64,000 nt of DNA from Sphingorhabdus sp. 109 (GTDB taxonomy: Bacteria; Pseudomonadota; Alphaproteobacteria; Sphingomonadales; Sphingomonadaceae): assembly GCF_902506555.1 (NCBI RefSeq), contig NZ_LR732707.1:2813290-2877289 (forward strand). Direction: 5' to 3'. Both the position numbers and the translations under genes were made by a program. The first letter of the stretch is position 1, and every line of letters starts with the position of its first letter. The notes below the pieces were generated by a model, which saw only the letters and a program-made list of their open reading frames with translations, did not search any database and was not told the origin of the DNA. Positions 16,714-25,998 of this stretch are shown piece by piece.

Positions 16714-17562
16714 GTGAAAATGAAACTTGTGGTGCCCATTCTGGCGCTCCTAACTGCCGTGCCTGCCATGGCAGAGACCTTGAGCAACGATACGGTGCTG
16801 TCGATGATTGGCCTCGGCCTGGGCGATGAAGCCATTGTCGCGAAAATCCGCACTTCGGATTCCGAATATGACCTGTCGATCGATTCCATGGTGAGTCTGA
16901 AAAACCAGGGTGTTTCGAGCGCCGTTATCGCGGCGATGATCGAGGCGCAGGAAAGCAACAAGGCGAGTGCGCCGGCGATGGCGCCGGATTCGCCAGATCC
17001 CATGGTCCCGCATCCGGCGGGCGTGTACCTGCTGGACGAGACCGGGGAAGCCGCCAGAATGGTGCGGATCGATTCTACCATTTCCAATCAGGCCAAAACC
17101 GGTGGTATATTGGGCTACGCAATTACCGGCGGCCTCGCGTCGATGAGCGTTAAGGCGTCCATTCCCAATGAGACGGCTCGTGCGGGAACAGATTCACAGA
17201 CGCCTGTTTTCTATATGTTTTTTGACGAATCCAATCCGGACACTGTGGTTCAGGCCAGTAGCTGGCAATCCGGTTCGGCCCAGACAATCAACTCTCCCAA
17301 CGAGTTCACGCTGATCAAGCTCAAACAGAAAAAGGGACGCCGTGAAGCGCGGGTCGGCAGCATGAATATCGGTGGTACGAAAGTCGGTGTGATGGACAAG
17401 GATCAGCACCAGTTTGATTATGAGATTGTCCGGCCCGGCGTCTACAAGGTTGTCGCCCAAGAAGTTCTCGAGCAGGGTGAATATGGTTTTATCTACGCCT
17501 TGAACGGTGGCGCCGCGGGAGGCGCGCTCACGGCACGTATTTTTGATTTCACCATTTACTAG
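16714..17562 (+). CDS. Secreted protein of unknown function
   Basis: A 282-residue protein with a clear signal peptide (MKMKLVVPILALLTAVPAMA). Residues about 22-80 form a small helical motif: LSNDTVLSMIGLGLGDEAIVAKI, then LKNQGVSSAVIAAMIEA, a pattern seen at the N-terminus of several exported proteins. The rest (about 95-282) is predicted beta-rich, with Gly-rich turns and a final GALTARIFDFTIY. The start is GTG; GGGGGAAA lies 6-7 bases upstream of it, a better spacing than to the ATG two codons later. No function is recognised. It precedes the polysaccharide export genes by 350 bases but nothing links them directly. Confidence 0.75.
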   Translation: MKMKLVVPILALLTAVPAMAETLSNDTVLSMIGLGLGDEAIVAKIRTSDSEYDLSIDSMVSLKNQGVSSAVIAAMIEAQESNKASAPAMAPDSPDPMVPHPAGVYLLDETGEAARMVRIDSTISNQAKTGGILGYAITGGLASMSVKASIPNETARAGTDSQTPVFYMFFDESNPDTVVQASSWQSGSAQTINSPNEFTLIKLKQKKGRREARVGSMNIGGTKVGVMDKDQHQFDYEIVRPGVYKVVAQEVLEQGEYGFIYALNGGAAGGALTARIFDFTIY

Positions 17563-17913
17563 GCCCGGGGCTGCATGGGTGGATGCTTTTGATCTGGCGG
17601 TGGCCATGGTAGCGCCACCGCCGCCTGAGCTAAGGCACGCCGCGCCTGCGCTCGCTTTCAAGGCTGAAGCGGCCAAACCGGCGTGATCGAGCAGCAGGCC
17701 GTTCGCATGAATAGTGCCGGTCCCTGCATTCGTCCGGTTCCTTCTTTTGTGGAGCGCTGCCGGAAGTTTGCGCGTCATACCGTGCTGATGGCCTGATGGC
17801 TTGGTTTCAAGCGGGCCGGCCACGCGATGCGACATGAATTGCATTGACTATCCGTTCCCGCCCGATCATCAATTCCGCACGCCATCGCGATTGCAGTTCA
17901 CAATATTTGGGCC
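17563..17913. other. Intergenic region before polysaccharide block
   Basis: About 350 bases without a credible gene; the long minus-strand frame here continues antisense through the 16714 gene and is a shadow. It holds one strong hairpin (17596-17622) and presumably the promoter of the plus-strand export block. Confidence 0.5.
17596..17622 (+). terminator. Strong GC hairpin downstream of the 16714 gene
   Basis: GGCGGTGGC (17596-17604) and GCCACCGCC (17614-17622) form a perfect 9-bp stem with a 9-base loop, about 34 bases after the stop codon. No T tract follows, so it may protect the mRNA 3' end or act with Rho rather than as a classic intrinsic terminator. Confidence 0.4.
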
Positions 17914-19353
17914 ATGATGAATAACAGAAAAAGCAGGAATATAGCTCCGAAAGGCGGGATTGCCGACCGCGCTTTGCTGCTGGTGCTGGGGGCTTTTATC
18001 ACTGCTATCTGCCTGTTGGGTGGCAGCGTTCGCGGCGATGCGGTGCAGCTGATAGTGCTGCGGCCGGCCGCTTGCCTGGTGGCCGGCTATGCTTTGTATC
18101 AGCTTGGAGCGAGTCGCGCGGGCGGACAAAAGGTTCAGGGGCTTGCGCCGCTTTACGCGGGGCTGGCGGTGCTGGCCGTCTGGATGATCATCCAGCTCAT
18201 ACCCTTGCCCTATCAAATATGGTCCGAATTGCCGGGCCGGGCGCTGATCGCCAAGCTTGATGCGGCCGGCGGACAGAGGGGCCTGTCGCGTCCGCTGTCC
18301 TTTTCGCCTTCGCGAACGGCCAATTCGCTGGCCGCGCTGATCGTCCCGCTAGCGGCCCTTCTGTTATTTCATCGCTATCCGAACCGGCGGAAAAAGGACT
18401 TTCTCGCGCTGATCATTGTCATTGCTCTCGGCAATTCGCTGCTGGGTATCCTGCAGATCCTCGGTCCCAGCGGCGGTCCGCTCTATTTCTATGAATTCAC
18501 CAATGCAACAGAGGCCGTCGGTTTCTTCGCCAATCGCAATCACTCCAGCGTATTCTCGGCAGTGGCGCTGCTGATCATCAGCTATATCTATTCGCAAAAC
18601 TGGCGCTTTTTCCGCCTCGACAGGAAATATACCAACATGGTCCTGGTCACCATCTATCTGCTGATTTTCCTGTCGTCGATCCTGAACGGGTCGCGTGCCG
18701 GATTTCTATGTGGCGGCATAGCGCTTTTCCTCGGTCTGGTCCTGTATAATCTCAGGCCCGCGGATGCCAAGGGACCCGGCATGAAGCAGAGCCGGAAAGT
18801 CGCATCGATCATCGGTTCGGTTGCCATTGTGGCGTTCAGCCTGACGCTGATTCTGCTGTTCTTTGCCTCGGATCGCGTCCCGGCTGTCACCCGTCTGATC
18901 GAAGCTGACAATATGTCGAACCTGCGGACGAGCGCGATGCCGACGCTGCTGGAAATGATCGGCACCTATTGGCCGTTCGGCACCGGCTTTGGCACGTTCG
19001 ACAAGGCCTATTTCATTCATGAACCGAACGAATTGCTGATGCCCAGCTATTTCAATCAGGCGCATAATGACTGGCTGCAGATGATCATCGAAGGGGGCGC
19101 GCCGGTAGCGGTGCTGGCGATTGCCGGAATCCTCTTCTATTTTGCTGCTGTTCTGAAACTGTTCGTCCTGACCGCAAGTAATCGCGCGCATCTGTTTTTC
19201 TGGTTCGGCATCATGACCATATTGGGGGTCGCCAGTCTGGTCGACTATCCCCTGCGAACGCCATTATTCAGTGCGGTCGCTGTCTGGATCGTGGCTCTGC
19301 TGCTTGCAGCGCGGCGCAATCCGGAAGCTCTCGGCTTCATCAGGGATCCATGA
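17914..19353 (+). CDS. O-antigen ligase / Wzy-like polymerase membrane protein
   Basis: Multi-pass membrane protein of the O-antigen ligase superfamily, which polymerises or ligates lipid-linked glycan units on the periplasmic face. The 479-residue product has about eleven to twelve hydrophobic segments. The Wzy_C-type region around LNGSRAGFLCGGIALFLGL is followed by a large periplasmic loop with FGTGFGTFDKAYF and the motif NQAHNDWLQMIIEGG. It heads the plus-strand export block (Wza, Wzc, envelope protein). A second such protein lies in the minus-strand block at 39525; which acts as polymerase and which as ligase cannot be told from sequence. Confidence 0.87.
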   Translation: MMNNRKSRNIAPKGGIADRALLLVLGAFITAICLLGGSVRGDAVQLIVLRPAACLVAGYALYQLGASRAGGQKVQGLAPLYAGLAVLAVWMIIQLIPLPYQIWSELPGRALIAKLDAAGGQRGLSRPLSFSPSRTANSLAALIVPLAALLLFHRYPNRRKKDFLALIIVIALGNSLLGILQILGPSGGPLYFYEFTNATEAVGFFANRNHSSVFSAVALLIISYIYSQNWRFFRLDRKYTNMVLVTIYLLIFLSSILNGSRAGFLCGGIALFLGLVLYNLRPADAKGPGMKQSRKVASIIGSVAIVAFSLTLILLFFASDRVPAVTRLIEADNMSNLRTSAMPTLLEMIGTYWPFGTGFGTFDKAYFIHEPNELLMPSYFNQAHNDWLQMIIEGGAPVAVLAIAGILFYFAAVLKLFVLTASNRAHLFFWFGIMTILGVASLVDYPLRTPLFSAVAVWIVALLLAARRNPEALGFIRDP

Positions 19354-19365
19354 TCCACCCTCGTT

Positions 19366-19386
19366 TTCGGCCCTTGTCTGGCCGAA
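19366..19386 (+). repeat. Hairpin after the Wzy-like gene
   Basis: TTCGGCC (19366-19372) and GGCCGAA (19380-19386), a perfect 7-bp stem with a 7-base loop, 12 bases after the stop codon. No T tract follows. It could be a weak terminator or an mRNA stability element between the Wzy-like and Wza-like genes. Confidence 0.35.
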
Positions 19387-19516
19387 GAATCCCCCGGTTC
19401 ATTGGCTCCGGAGAACGCAGGTTCATCACCCGTTCGGAAATAGCGATGGATCGAGGTTGCCTAATCGCAAATTGCTGTTTACGGCTGAATTCCGTTGTGT
19501 GGATTAGAGAGTGGAA

Positions 19517-20221
19517 ATGAAAATCCAATTGAAACAATTGTTCATTTTAGCGATATCGGGGGCTCTGCTAAGTGCCTGCGCAACCGCACCGATCGGTATG
19601 TCGAGTGATATCGAGCTGACCACATTGGAAGAGCTTCCCGCCAGCACTGCCGGGTCGCCTTATCAGGTCCGCCCGCTTGAAACTCTGGAAATAGCTGTTT
19701 TCGGATCGGAGTTGCTGTCCGGAACCTATCTGCCGGATGAACAGGGCCGGCTGAATTTTCCTTTGATTGGCCAGGTCGACACGGAGGGATTGACACCTTC
19801 GGGAGTCGAGGATGTGCTCGAGGATAAATTGCGCGGGCAATATATTCTCAATCCGCAAGTCACCGTTCGACCGACCAAATTGCCGGAGTTGACCGTTTCG
19901 ATCGGCGGTGAAGTGAAAAAACCGGGAACCTATACATCCTCCAACTCGCCCACTTTGCTGCGCGCGGTCTATAATGCCGGCGGCCTCTCGGACTATGCGA
20001 AGTCTCAGGAAGTGCTGGTATCGCGGACGGTAGACGGTCAGAAATATATCGGTGTCTATAATCTTACCGCGATCCAGCGGGGAAACTACCCGGATCCCGC
20101 CATATATCCGAATGACGTAATTGCCGTGGGCGATTCCCCTTCAAAACGTTTCCTGCAGGGTCTGCTGGCATATGTTCCGCTTCTAACAAATACTGCTGTT
20201 CTGATCGACAGAGTAAGATGA
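19517..20221 (+). CDS. Polysaccharide export outer-membrane lipoprotein (Wza/GumB type)
   Basis: Outer-membrane exporter component for capsule or exopolysaccharide. The 234-residue product has a lipoprotein signal (LLSAC, Cys21), a polysaccharide-export domain (about 48-125: YQVRPLETLEIAVFG, then LPDEQGRLNFPLIGQV) and one SLBB domain (about 130-210: ELTVSIGGEVKKPGTY, LLRAVYNAGGLSDYAKS). It is shorter than E. coli Wza, as in GumB-like proteins. The ATG at 19517 was chosen over GTG at 19511 because GAGAG lies 5 bases upstream and the signal peptide starts there. It precedes the Wzc-like kinase by 15 nt. Confidence 0.92.
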   Translation: MKIQLKQLFILAISGALLSACATAPIGMSSDIELTTLEELPASTAGSPYQVRPLETLEIAVFGSELLSGTYLPDEQGRLNFPLIGQVDTEGLTPSGVEDVLEDKLRGQYILNPQVTVRPTKLPELTVSIGGEVKKPGTYTSSNSPTLLRAVYNAGGLSDYAKSQEVLVSRTVDGQKYIGVYNLTAIQRGNYPDPAIYPNDVIAVGDSPSKRFLQGLLAYVPLLTNTAVLIDRVR

Positions 20222-20236
20222 TAGGTTGATTGAATA

Positions 20237-22378
20237 ATGGCAACGAACCTCCAAACTGCGAGATCAGCCGGTGAACGTGACCCATTTGAAGCGGAAGCGC
20301 CGGATTCCATAAGCCTCCACGATCTGGAGCGTTTCTGGCAGCAGGCCATCAACCTGCGCTATGTGATTCTCGGCATCATTGTCTTTTCGCTCGTGGTCGG
20401 CTTGATCATGACGCTCTTGCAGACGCCTCTGTACCGGTCGACGGCGCGGATCGAGATCAGCCAGATCGAGTCCGATGTGACCAATATCGGCGACGTCGAA
20501 CTGCAGAATATCTCGAAAGACCGGCAGTATTTTGCCACCCAATATGAACTTCTCCAGTCCCGCAGCCTCGCCAACCGGGTTGTCAGCGCCGGTAATCTGA
20601 CTCGCGACAAGAAGTTTCAAGAAGCTTTCGGACTGGGGGAAAAGGGAGTCTCGGACACCGCCGCGGCCAATATTTTGCTCGCGGATATTTCCATTCAGCC
20701 AATCGAATTCTCGAACCTGGTCGATATCAGCTTTTCCAGCCCGGATGCGCAACTTTCCGCTCAAATCGCCAATCTCTGGGCGCAAGAATTTCTGGGCATG
20801 AATTATGACAAAAGATTCGGCTCCAATGCCCAGGCCCAGAAGTTTCTTGGCGACCAGATTTCGGAAATGCGGGAAAAGCTCGAACGGTCCGAACAGGAAC
20901 TGATCGACTATGCCAATGCAAACGAGATCGTGAATATCGCGCCAATCACTTCAGAGGATGGATCCGCTGGTGGTGGCCAGACTTTGGCTTCATCGGAACT
21001 CTCCGCCTTGAGCGGAGATCTGGCGCGCGCAACCGCGGCGCGGATCGAGGCCGAAAGCGCCTTGCGGGCGAGCGCGGCGGCAGCCGGAACCGGCGGCACA
21101 TCGGCTGTGCTGAAATCCCGGTTGTCCGAGGTGCAGGCCAAGCTTGCCAGCCTGAAATCACAATTCGGTCCCTCTTATCCGCAGATCGTCGCTCTGGAGG
21201 CGGAAGAGGCGTCCCTGAAATCCTCGATGCAGGGGGCATCGCAAGACATATCCAGAGAATTGCAGGCGAACTTGCAGAAAGCTCTGCTCCAGGAGCAGGC
21301 CTTGCAAAGAGCATTTGATCGCGCCAAATCCGGTTATCTGGGGCAGCAGGGGCAGGGTGTCCGGTACGGAATATTGAAACGCGAAGTCGATACGAACCGT
21401 CAACTTTATGATGCGCTTCTGCAACGGTTCAAGGAAGTCGGTGTTGTCGGCGCGGGCAAGAACAACATGGTCATGGTCGACAAGGCCGAAATAGCGCGGA
21501 GTCCCTATGAGCCGTCTCTGACACGCAATCTGCTTCTGGCCTTCCTGTTCGGTGCCTTCGCGAGTGGCGCTCTGGTAATCCTCCGAGAAACCATGGATCA
21601 GAGTATCCGCAACCCGGCCGATGTGAAGCGGGTTCTCGATCTGCCTGTTCTGGGCCTCATTCCGCTGATTCCGGAAGACGCTATCAATGAGCAGCTCGAG
21701 GACAAGAAATCCGAACTGAACGAAGCCTATCAGGCAACACGGACGAATCTGAATTTCCTGACGGACAAGGGCGCGCCCGGTACGATCATGTTCACTAGTA
21801 CGCGGCCAGATGAAGGCAAGACCCTCACCGCGGTTGCCGTCGCCGAAAGCTTCGGCCATCTGGGCAAGCGGGTATTGTATATGGATGCCGATTTGCGCAA
21901 TTCCGGCCTGCACGAAATCTTTGAAAATGTGCCCCAGCCGGGCGTGGGATTGAGCGGCTTTCTGGCCGGGAATGACGATTTCGCGAAAAGCATCGTTTCG
22001 CTGGATTCGCACCCGTTCGATATTCTACCCAGTGGCCGGAAACCACCCAATCCGGGGGAATTGCTGGCCGGAACGCGGCTGCAGTCACTGCTCGAGCAGC
22101 TGGGCACCAGATATGATCATGTCATCATCGATAGCCCGCCCGTCCTGGGACTGGCGGATGCACTCGAGATTGCATCGGTCGCCGATGGCGTCGTTTTCGT
22201 GGTCGAGGCCAATAGCGGCAAGATCCGGACGATCCAGCAGGCTCTGAGCAGGCTCGAAACCAGTGGTGCCCGCATATTCGGTGCTATTGTAACCAAGCTG
22301 GATGACCGCAATCAGACCTACGGCTATGGTTATGGCTATGGTTACGGGCATAGCTATGGTGAAAAAGACGATAGTTGA
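20237..22378 (+). CDS. Wzc-type polysaccharide co-polymerase / tyrosine autokinase
   Basis: Inner-membrane co-polymerase that controls chain length and export, with a cytoplasmic BY-kinase domain. The 713-residue product has a Wzz domain with membrane helices near residues 40-65 and 430-452, a coiled-coil periplasmic region (about 190-370), a Walker A TRPDEGKT with Lys528, a Walker A' VLYMDADLRNSG, and a Walker B VIIDSPPVLGLADAL. The C-terminus is a tyrosine-rich YGYGYGYGYGHSYG tail, the expected autophosphorylation cluster. It lies between the Wza-like lipoprotein and the 22408 gene in one apparent operon. Confidence 0.94.
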   Translation: MATNLQTARSAGERDPFEAEAPDSISLHDLERFWQQAINLRYVILGIIVFSLVVGLIMTLLQTPLYRSTARIEISQIESDVTNIGDVELQNISKDRQYFATQYELLQSRSLANRVVSAGNLTRDKKFQEAFGLGEKGVSDTAAANILLADISIQPIEFSNLVDISFSSPDAQLSAQIANLWAQEFLGMNYDKRFGSNAQAQKFLGDQISEMREKLERSEQELIDYANANEIVNIAPITSEDGSAGGGQTLASSELSALSGDLARATAARIEAESALRASAAAAGTGGTSAVLKSRLSEVQAKLASLKSQFGPSYPQIVALEAEEASLKSSMQGASQDISRELQANLQKALLQEQALQRAFDRAKSGYLGQQGQGVRYGILKREVDTNRQLYDALLQRFKEVGVVGAGKNNMVMVDKAEIARSPYEPSLTRNLLLAFLFGAFASGALVILRETMDQSIRNPADVKRVLDLPVLGLIPLIPEDAINEQLEDKKSELNEAYQATRTNLNFLTDKGAPGTIMFTSTRPDEGKTLTAVAVAESFGHLGKRVLYMDADLRNSGLHEIFENVPQPGVGLSGFLAGNDDFAKSIVSLDSHPFDILPSGRKPPNPGELLAGTRLQSLLEQLGTRYDHVIIDSPPVLGLADALEIASVADGVVFVVEANSGKIRTIQQALSRLETSGARIFGAIVTKLDDRNQTYGYGYGYGYGHSYGEKDDS

Positions 22379-22407
22379 ACGATGATCAATGCGCTGATCC
22401 AAGCAAG

Positions 22408-23565
22408 ATGAACTGGATGAAAGCAGCTGTCCTGTCTGTCGGGGCCGTCGCTTTGAGCGCTGCGCTGGCCATGCAGGCCTTCACCAATGCTCTCGCCAAT
22501 GATCAGCCTGCCGTTGCCGCAGGGGCCTTTCCCTTGAACGGATTTGCACTGGAGCGCGTCGCCCTCGACCGGCTCAACAGCCAGGCAGAGGAACCCCTTT
22601 CTCCCCTGGCCAGAAAGATTTTGGCACAGGAACCATTGTCACCGGTATCCTGGACGATTTTGGCCCTTGATCAACGGGATGAGGGAGCAAAGAACCGGAT
22701 TTTGCTGGCCGCATCTGAACTCAACCGCCGCACTCTGATGCTGCAGTCCAATCTGTTGTTGCTATATGCCTCACGCGATGATTTCGCCAACAGTATCGCA
22801 GTGCTCAACCAGATACTGACCGTTTCGCCCGAGCAACAGAAAACCATGTTTCCGATCCTGATTCAGGCGCTGAAGGACGAACGGTCGGTTCCGGAATTTG
22901 CGCAGGCGTTGAGCCTCGAGCCGGACTGGGCCAATCCGTTCTTGCAAGCCGCAGCAGGGGATCGCGACGCGCTCTTCAATCTCGCGCGATTGCGAATGAG
23001 CCTGTTTGACAAGCTGGCCGTTGAACCGGACACGGACCGAGCCATAGTGGACGCGTTGGTCAGGGCCGGCGACCTGGATTCGGCATTCGCACTCTATCAG
23101 AGAATTTCCGGGCCAGGTTCTGACAATCTGGCTGGCACGACCAGCCGGCAGGGCAAGCTTGGCTGGAGCAGCGAAATGCCGCCGTTTGACTGGCGGCTCA
23201 ACAAAGGTTCCGGAGAGCGCGCGCAAATTGTCGATGATCCCGAGCGGCTGGAGTTTTTTGTCAGGCGAGGAAAAGCCGGCATTCTGGCCGAGCGGATCAT
23301 TTCGGTACCGCAATCTTTCACGCTCAGGGTGACGCATGAAATCTCGCCCGTGGAACAGCTTGAAGACGTCAGGATCGCGCTTCAATGTGAGAATAGCGAG
23401 ACCGGCTTTTTTGACCAGCCACTGACGAAAAGCCCCAGCATTTTCCCGGTCGGACCGCTGCCGTCCGATTGTGCAGCCGTCCGCCTGTCCCTGCTGGCGC
23501 GGGCCTGGTCCGACAAGGATAATCTGAACGGGCAGATTCATTCCATCCAGATCAGTGCACGCTGA
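22408..23565 (+). CDS. EPS-locus envelope protein with TPR-like region, function unknown
   Basis: A 385-residue protein with an N-terminal signal or anchor (MNWMKAAVLSVGAVALSAALAM), a helical region of TPR-like character (about 45-225) and a predicted beta-rich C-terminal domain beginning near SSEMPPFDWRL and containing two cysteines. It follows the Wzc-like gene; a TTG codon overlapping that stop (22375) could give a slightly longer product, but the ATG at 22408 fits the signal sequence. Its position suggests a role in export or assembly of the polysaccharide. No named family is recognised. Confidence 0.75.
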   Translation: MNWMKAAVLSVGAVALSAALAMQAFTNALANDQPAVAAGAFPLNGFALERVALDRLNSQAEEPLSPLARKILAQEPLSPVSWTILALDQRDEGAKNRILLAASELNRRTLMLQSNLLLLYASRDDFANSIAVLNQILTVSPEQQKTMFPILIQALKDERSVPEFAQALSLEPDWANPFLQAAAGDRDALFNLARLRMSLFDKLAVEPDTDRAIVDALVRAGDLDSAFALYQRISGPGSDNLAGTTSRQGKLGWSSEMPPFDWRLNKGSGERAQIVDDPERLEFFVRRGKAGILAERIISVPQSFTLRVTHEISPVEQLEDVRIALQCENSETGFFDQPLTKSPSIFPVGPLPSDCAAVRLSLLARAWSDKDNLNGQIHSIQISAR

Positions 23566-23642
23566 TTTTAAACGCAGCCGTCCGGCGCATCAGCATAGCG
23601 CGCAAGGCCCGCTTATCCACCAGCGGCTGACGGGACTTGCGC

Positions 23643-24776
23643 TTAGCCTTTTCTATCCAGCAGGATCTGGATCCGCTCGATAACCTCGTCTTGCTGATCA
23701 TCCGTCATGTCGCTTCCCGAGGGCAGGCACAGGCCGTTTGCAAACAAGCTTTCGTCAATTCCGGCACCATGATAGGGTGTGCCGGTATAAAGGGGCTGCA
23801 TATGCATCGGTTTCCATAGCGGTCGCGCTTCGATTTCATGCTCCAGCAGCATCAGTCGGATGTCTTCGCGCGATACGCCGGTCAATGCCGGGTCGATGGT
23901 CAGGGCGGTAAGCCAGCAAGTGGAACGCTGTCCTTCGGGTTCCGGCATGAAGGCAATGCCTGGGCGGGACAGGGCCTTGCGGTAGCGTTGACAGATCGTC
24001 CGTCGTCTGGCGACGCGATCGTCCAGCACCGCCATCTGTCCCAGACCGATCGCGGCGCAGATATTTGACAGCCGGTAATTGTAGCCGAAGGTGGAATGTT
24101 CGTAATGCGGGGCAGGGTCGCGCGCCTGGGTCGCGAGAAAACGCGCCTGTTCGGCCCAGTCCTTGTGCCGGGTGACCAGCATGCCGCCGCCTGAGGTGGT
24201 TATGATCTTGTTGCCGTTGAACGACAGGATCGCTGCGTCGCCGCCGCTGCCGGCCTTGCGCCCGCCCAGATAGCAGGCGCCGAGGCTTTCGGCGCTGTCG
24301 AGAACGAGCCGGATATCATATTGTGCCGCCAGCGTTTCAAGCGCGTCGAGATCGACGGATTGACCATAGAGATCGGTCGGGACAATGGCTTTCGGCAGGC
24401 GATCTTCCCGGTCGGCAACGGCCAATTCGTCGGTGAGCCGCGCGATATCGATGGTCCAGCTGGCCGGGTCGAGATCGAAAAAACGGGGCGTTGCGCCGAG
24501 ATAGTTGACCGGGAAGATGCCACCGGCAAAGGTCATGGACGAAATCCACACCTCGTCACCGGTGCCGACACCGGCGATGCGCAACGCGAGGTGCAGCGCG
24601 GCCGAACCGGAAGACAGGCCGACGCAATGCAGGTCGCCGCCGAGATACTCGCCGACGGTGGCCTCGAAAGCCTCGAGCTGCGGTCCCAGTGGAGCAACGA
24701 AGTTCGAGGCAAAGGCCTCGGCTACATATTCCTGTTCCCTGCCGGACATATGGGGGCGTGAAAGATAGATGCGCAT
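23643..24776 (-). CDS. PLP-dependent sugar aminotransferase (DegT/DnrJ/EryC1/StrS; PglE-like)
   Basis: Predicted to transfer an amino group to C4 of a UDP-4-keto-6-deoxy-HexNAc, as PglE does in the UDP-diNAc-bacillosamine pathway. The 377-residue enzyme has the catalytic lysine K190 in LSFNGNKIITTSGGGM, the DSAESLGA segment and a C-terminal LPSGSDMTDDQQ. It is the last gene of the minus-strand block, 2 nt after the PglD-like acetyltransferase, which would act on its product. It converges with the 22408 gene. Fold and class are firm; the exact sugar is inference. Confidence 0.88.
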   Translation of the reverse strand: MRIYLSRPHMSGREQEYVAEAFASNFVAPLGPQLEAFEATVGEYLGGDLHCVGLSSGSAALHLALRIAGVGTGDEVWISSMTFAGGIFPVNYLGATPRFFDLDPASWTIDIARLTDELAVADREDRLPKAIVPTDLYGQSVDLDALETLAAQYDIRLVLDSAESLGACYLGGRKAGSGGDAAILSFNGNKIITTSGGGMLVTRHKDWAEQARFLATQARDPAPHYEHSTFGYNYRLSNICAAIGLGQMAVLDDRVARRRTICQRYRKALSRPGIAFMPEPEGQRSTCWLTALTIDPALTGVSREDIRLMLLEHEIEARPLWKPMHMQPLYTGTPYHGAGIDESLFANGLCLPSGSDMTDDQQDEVIERIQILLDRKG

Positions 24777-24778
24777 GA

Positions 24779-25405
24779 TCAGTCCTTGATTAGTGGCCGG
24801 GCCGGATTGCCGACAACGGTTTGGCCGGCCGCCACATCCCGGATGACAACCGCGCCCATGCCGACGGTGGCGCCGGCACCAATGGTTATTCCCTGCCGCA
24901 GAATCGCGCCGGAACCGATATAGGCATGGTCGCCAATGGTGACATTGCCGTTGGCCTTGGCGCCAGGGGCGAAGGTGACATAATCACCGACAACACAGTC
25001 ATGTTCGACATAGGAATAGAGATTGGCGTGGAAACAGCATCCGATCGAGATATTGGATGTCAGCGTTACAAAAGGCGAGAGGCAGGCGCCCGGACCAATC
25101 GCTACTTCGTCCATCTGCACGACCGATGCCGCCCGCGCTTCAACCAACGGAATATCTGCTGCGGCACATTTATCAGCCAGACGCTGACGAACTTTCGAAT
25201 CCCCAATGGCAATCGATACCGCCTTGTCGCGATTTTCGCGCTCCAGAAAAGCGGGCCAGTCGACAATATCCTGTCCGTTCACGCGGCCGGGTGCCTGGCC
25301 GTCATCGATGAACAGCAGATCGGCTCCGGCATATTGTCCGCGCAACAACGGCAGGATGCCCCGGCCACAACCGGATGCGCCATAGACGCCGATCAGTCGC
25401 TTCAT
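24779..25405 (-). CDS. PglD/NeuD-like sugar O/N-acetyltransferase
   Basis: Left-handed beta-helix acetyltransferase predicted to acetylate the 4-amino group made by the neighbouring aminotransferase. The 208-residue protein has an N-terminal Rossmann-like domain (LIGVYGASGCGRGILPLL) and a hexapeptide-repeat C-terminal half (about 95-205), with the probable catalytic His135 in YSYVEHDCVVGDYVTFAPGA. It overlaps the PglC-like gene by 4 nt (ATGA). The three-gene set matches the pglC-pglD-pglE order of bacillosamine loci. Confidence 0.87.
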   Translation of the reverse strand: MKRLIGVYGASGCGRGILPLLRGQYAGADLLFIDDGQAPGRVNGQDIVDWPAFLERENRDKAVSIAIGDSKVRQRLADKCAAADIPLVEARAASVVQMDEVAIGPGACLSPFVTLTSNISIGCCFHANLYSYVEHDCVVGDYVTFAPGAKANGNVTIGDHAYIGSGAILRQGITIGAGATVGMGAVVIRDVAAGQTVVGNPARPLIKD

Positions 25406-25998
25406 GATTGCGGGCCGGTAAATTTTGGCATGGTCGCTTCCCCTGCTGCCGAGATGCCTTCGCGCTTCAGCACCTTGCGGATCGTGAGCCAGATGATCTT
25501 CAGATCAAGCCAGATAGTCCGGTTGTCAACATACCAGACATCAAGTGCGAATTTTTCGTCCCAGGAAATCGCGTTGCGGCCATTGATTTGCGCCCAGCCG
25601 GTAACGCCGGGACGGACATTATGCCGGCGCGCCTGTTCGGCGGAATAGAGCGGCAGATATTCCATCAGCAACGGACGCGGACCGACAAGGCTCATGTCGC
25701 CTTTCAGCACATTCCACAGTTCCGGCAGTTCGTCGAGCGAGCTGGATCTGAGGCTGCGGCCCAGCGGGGTCAGCCGCTCGCTATCGGGCAATAGCTGGCC
25801 ATTTGCTCCGGTTGAATCCCGCATGGTCCGGAATTTCATCATTTCAAACGGCTTGCCATCGCGCCCGGGGCGTGTTTGGCGGAACAGCACAGGCGACCCC
25901 ATCCCGCGCCGGATCAGGATCACCAGGATCAGCATCAGCGGCGACAGCAGGATGAGGCCGGTGGCGGCGCCGGCAATGTCAAACATCCGCTTCACCAT
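25402..25998 (-). CDS. Phosphoglycosyl transferase (PglC-like initiating sugar transferase)
   Basis: Monotopic phosphoglycosyl transferase predicted to move a phospho-sugar from a UDP-sugar to undecaprenyl phosphate, starting the lipid-linked repeat unit. The 198-residue short form lacks the extra N-terminal membrane domain of WbaP types. It shows the membrane re-entrant helix (FDIAGAATGLILLSPLML), KFRTMR, the catalytic Asp-Glu in SLDELPELWNVLKGDMS, LVGPRP and the RPGVTGWAQINGRN motif. The ATG at 25998 (MVKRMFDI) gives the usual PglC start; the frame is open 26 codons further upstream. Confidence 0.93.
   Translation of the reverse strand: MVKRMFDIAGAATGLILLSPLMLILVILIRRGMGSPVLFRQTRPGRDGKPFEMMKFRTMRDSTGANGQLLPDSERLTPLGRSLRSSSLDELPELWNVLKGDMSLVGPRPLLMEYLPLYSAEQARRHNVRPGVTGWAQINGRNAISWDEKFALDVWYVDNRTIWLDLKIIWLTIRKVLKREGISAAGEATMPKFTGPQS

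Noticed and set aside
22312-22365. Short tandem repeat of a GGCTATGGTTAT-like unit
   Set aside because: It encodes the tyrosine-glycine tail of the Wzc-type kinase and needs no separate explanation.
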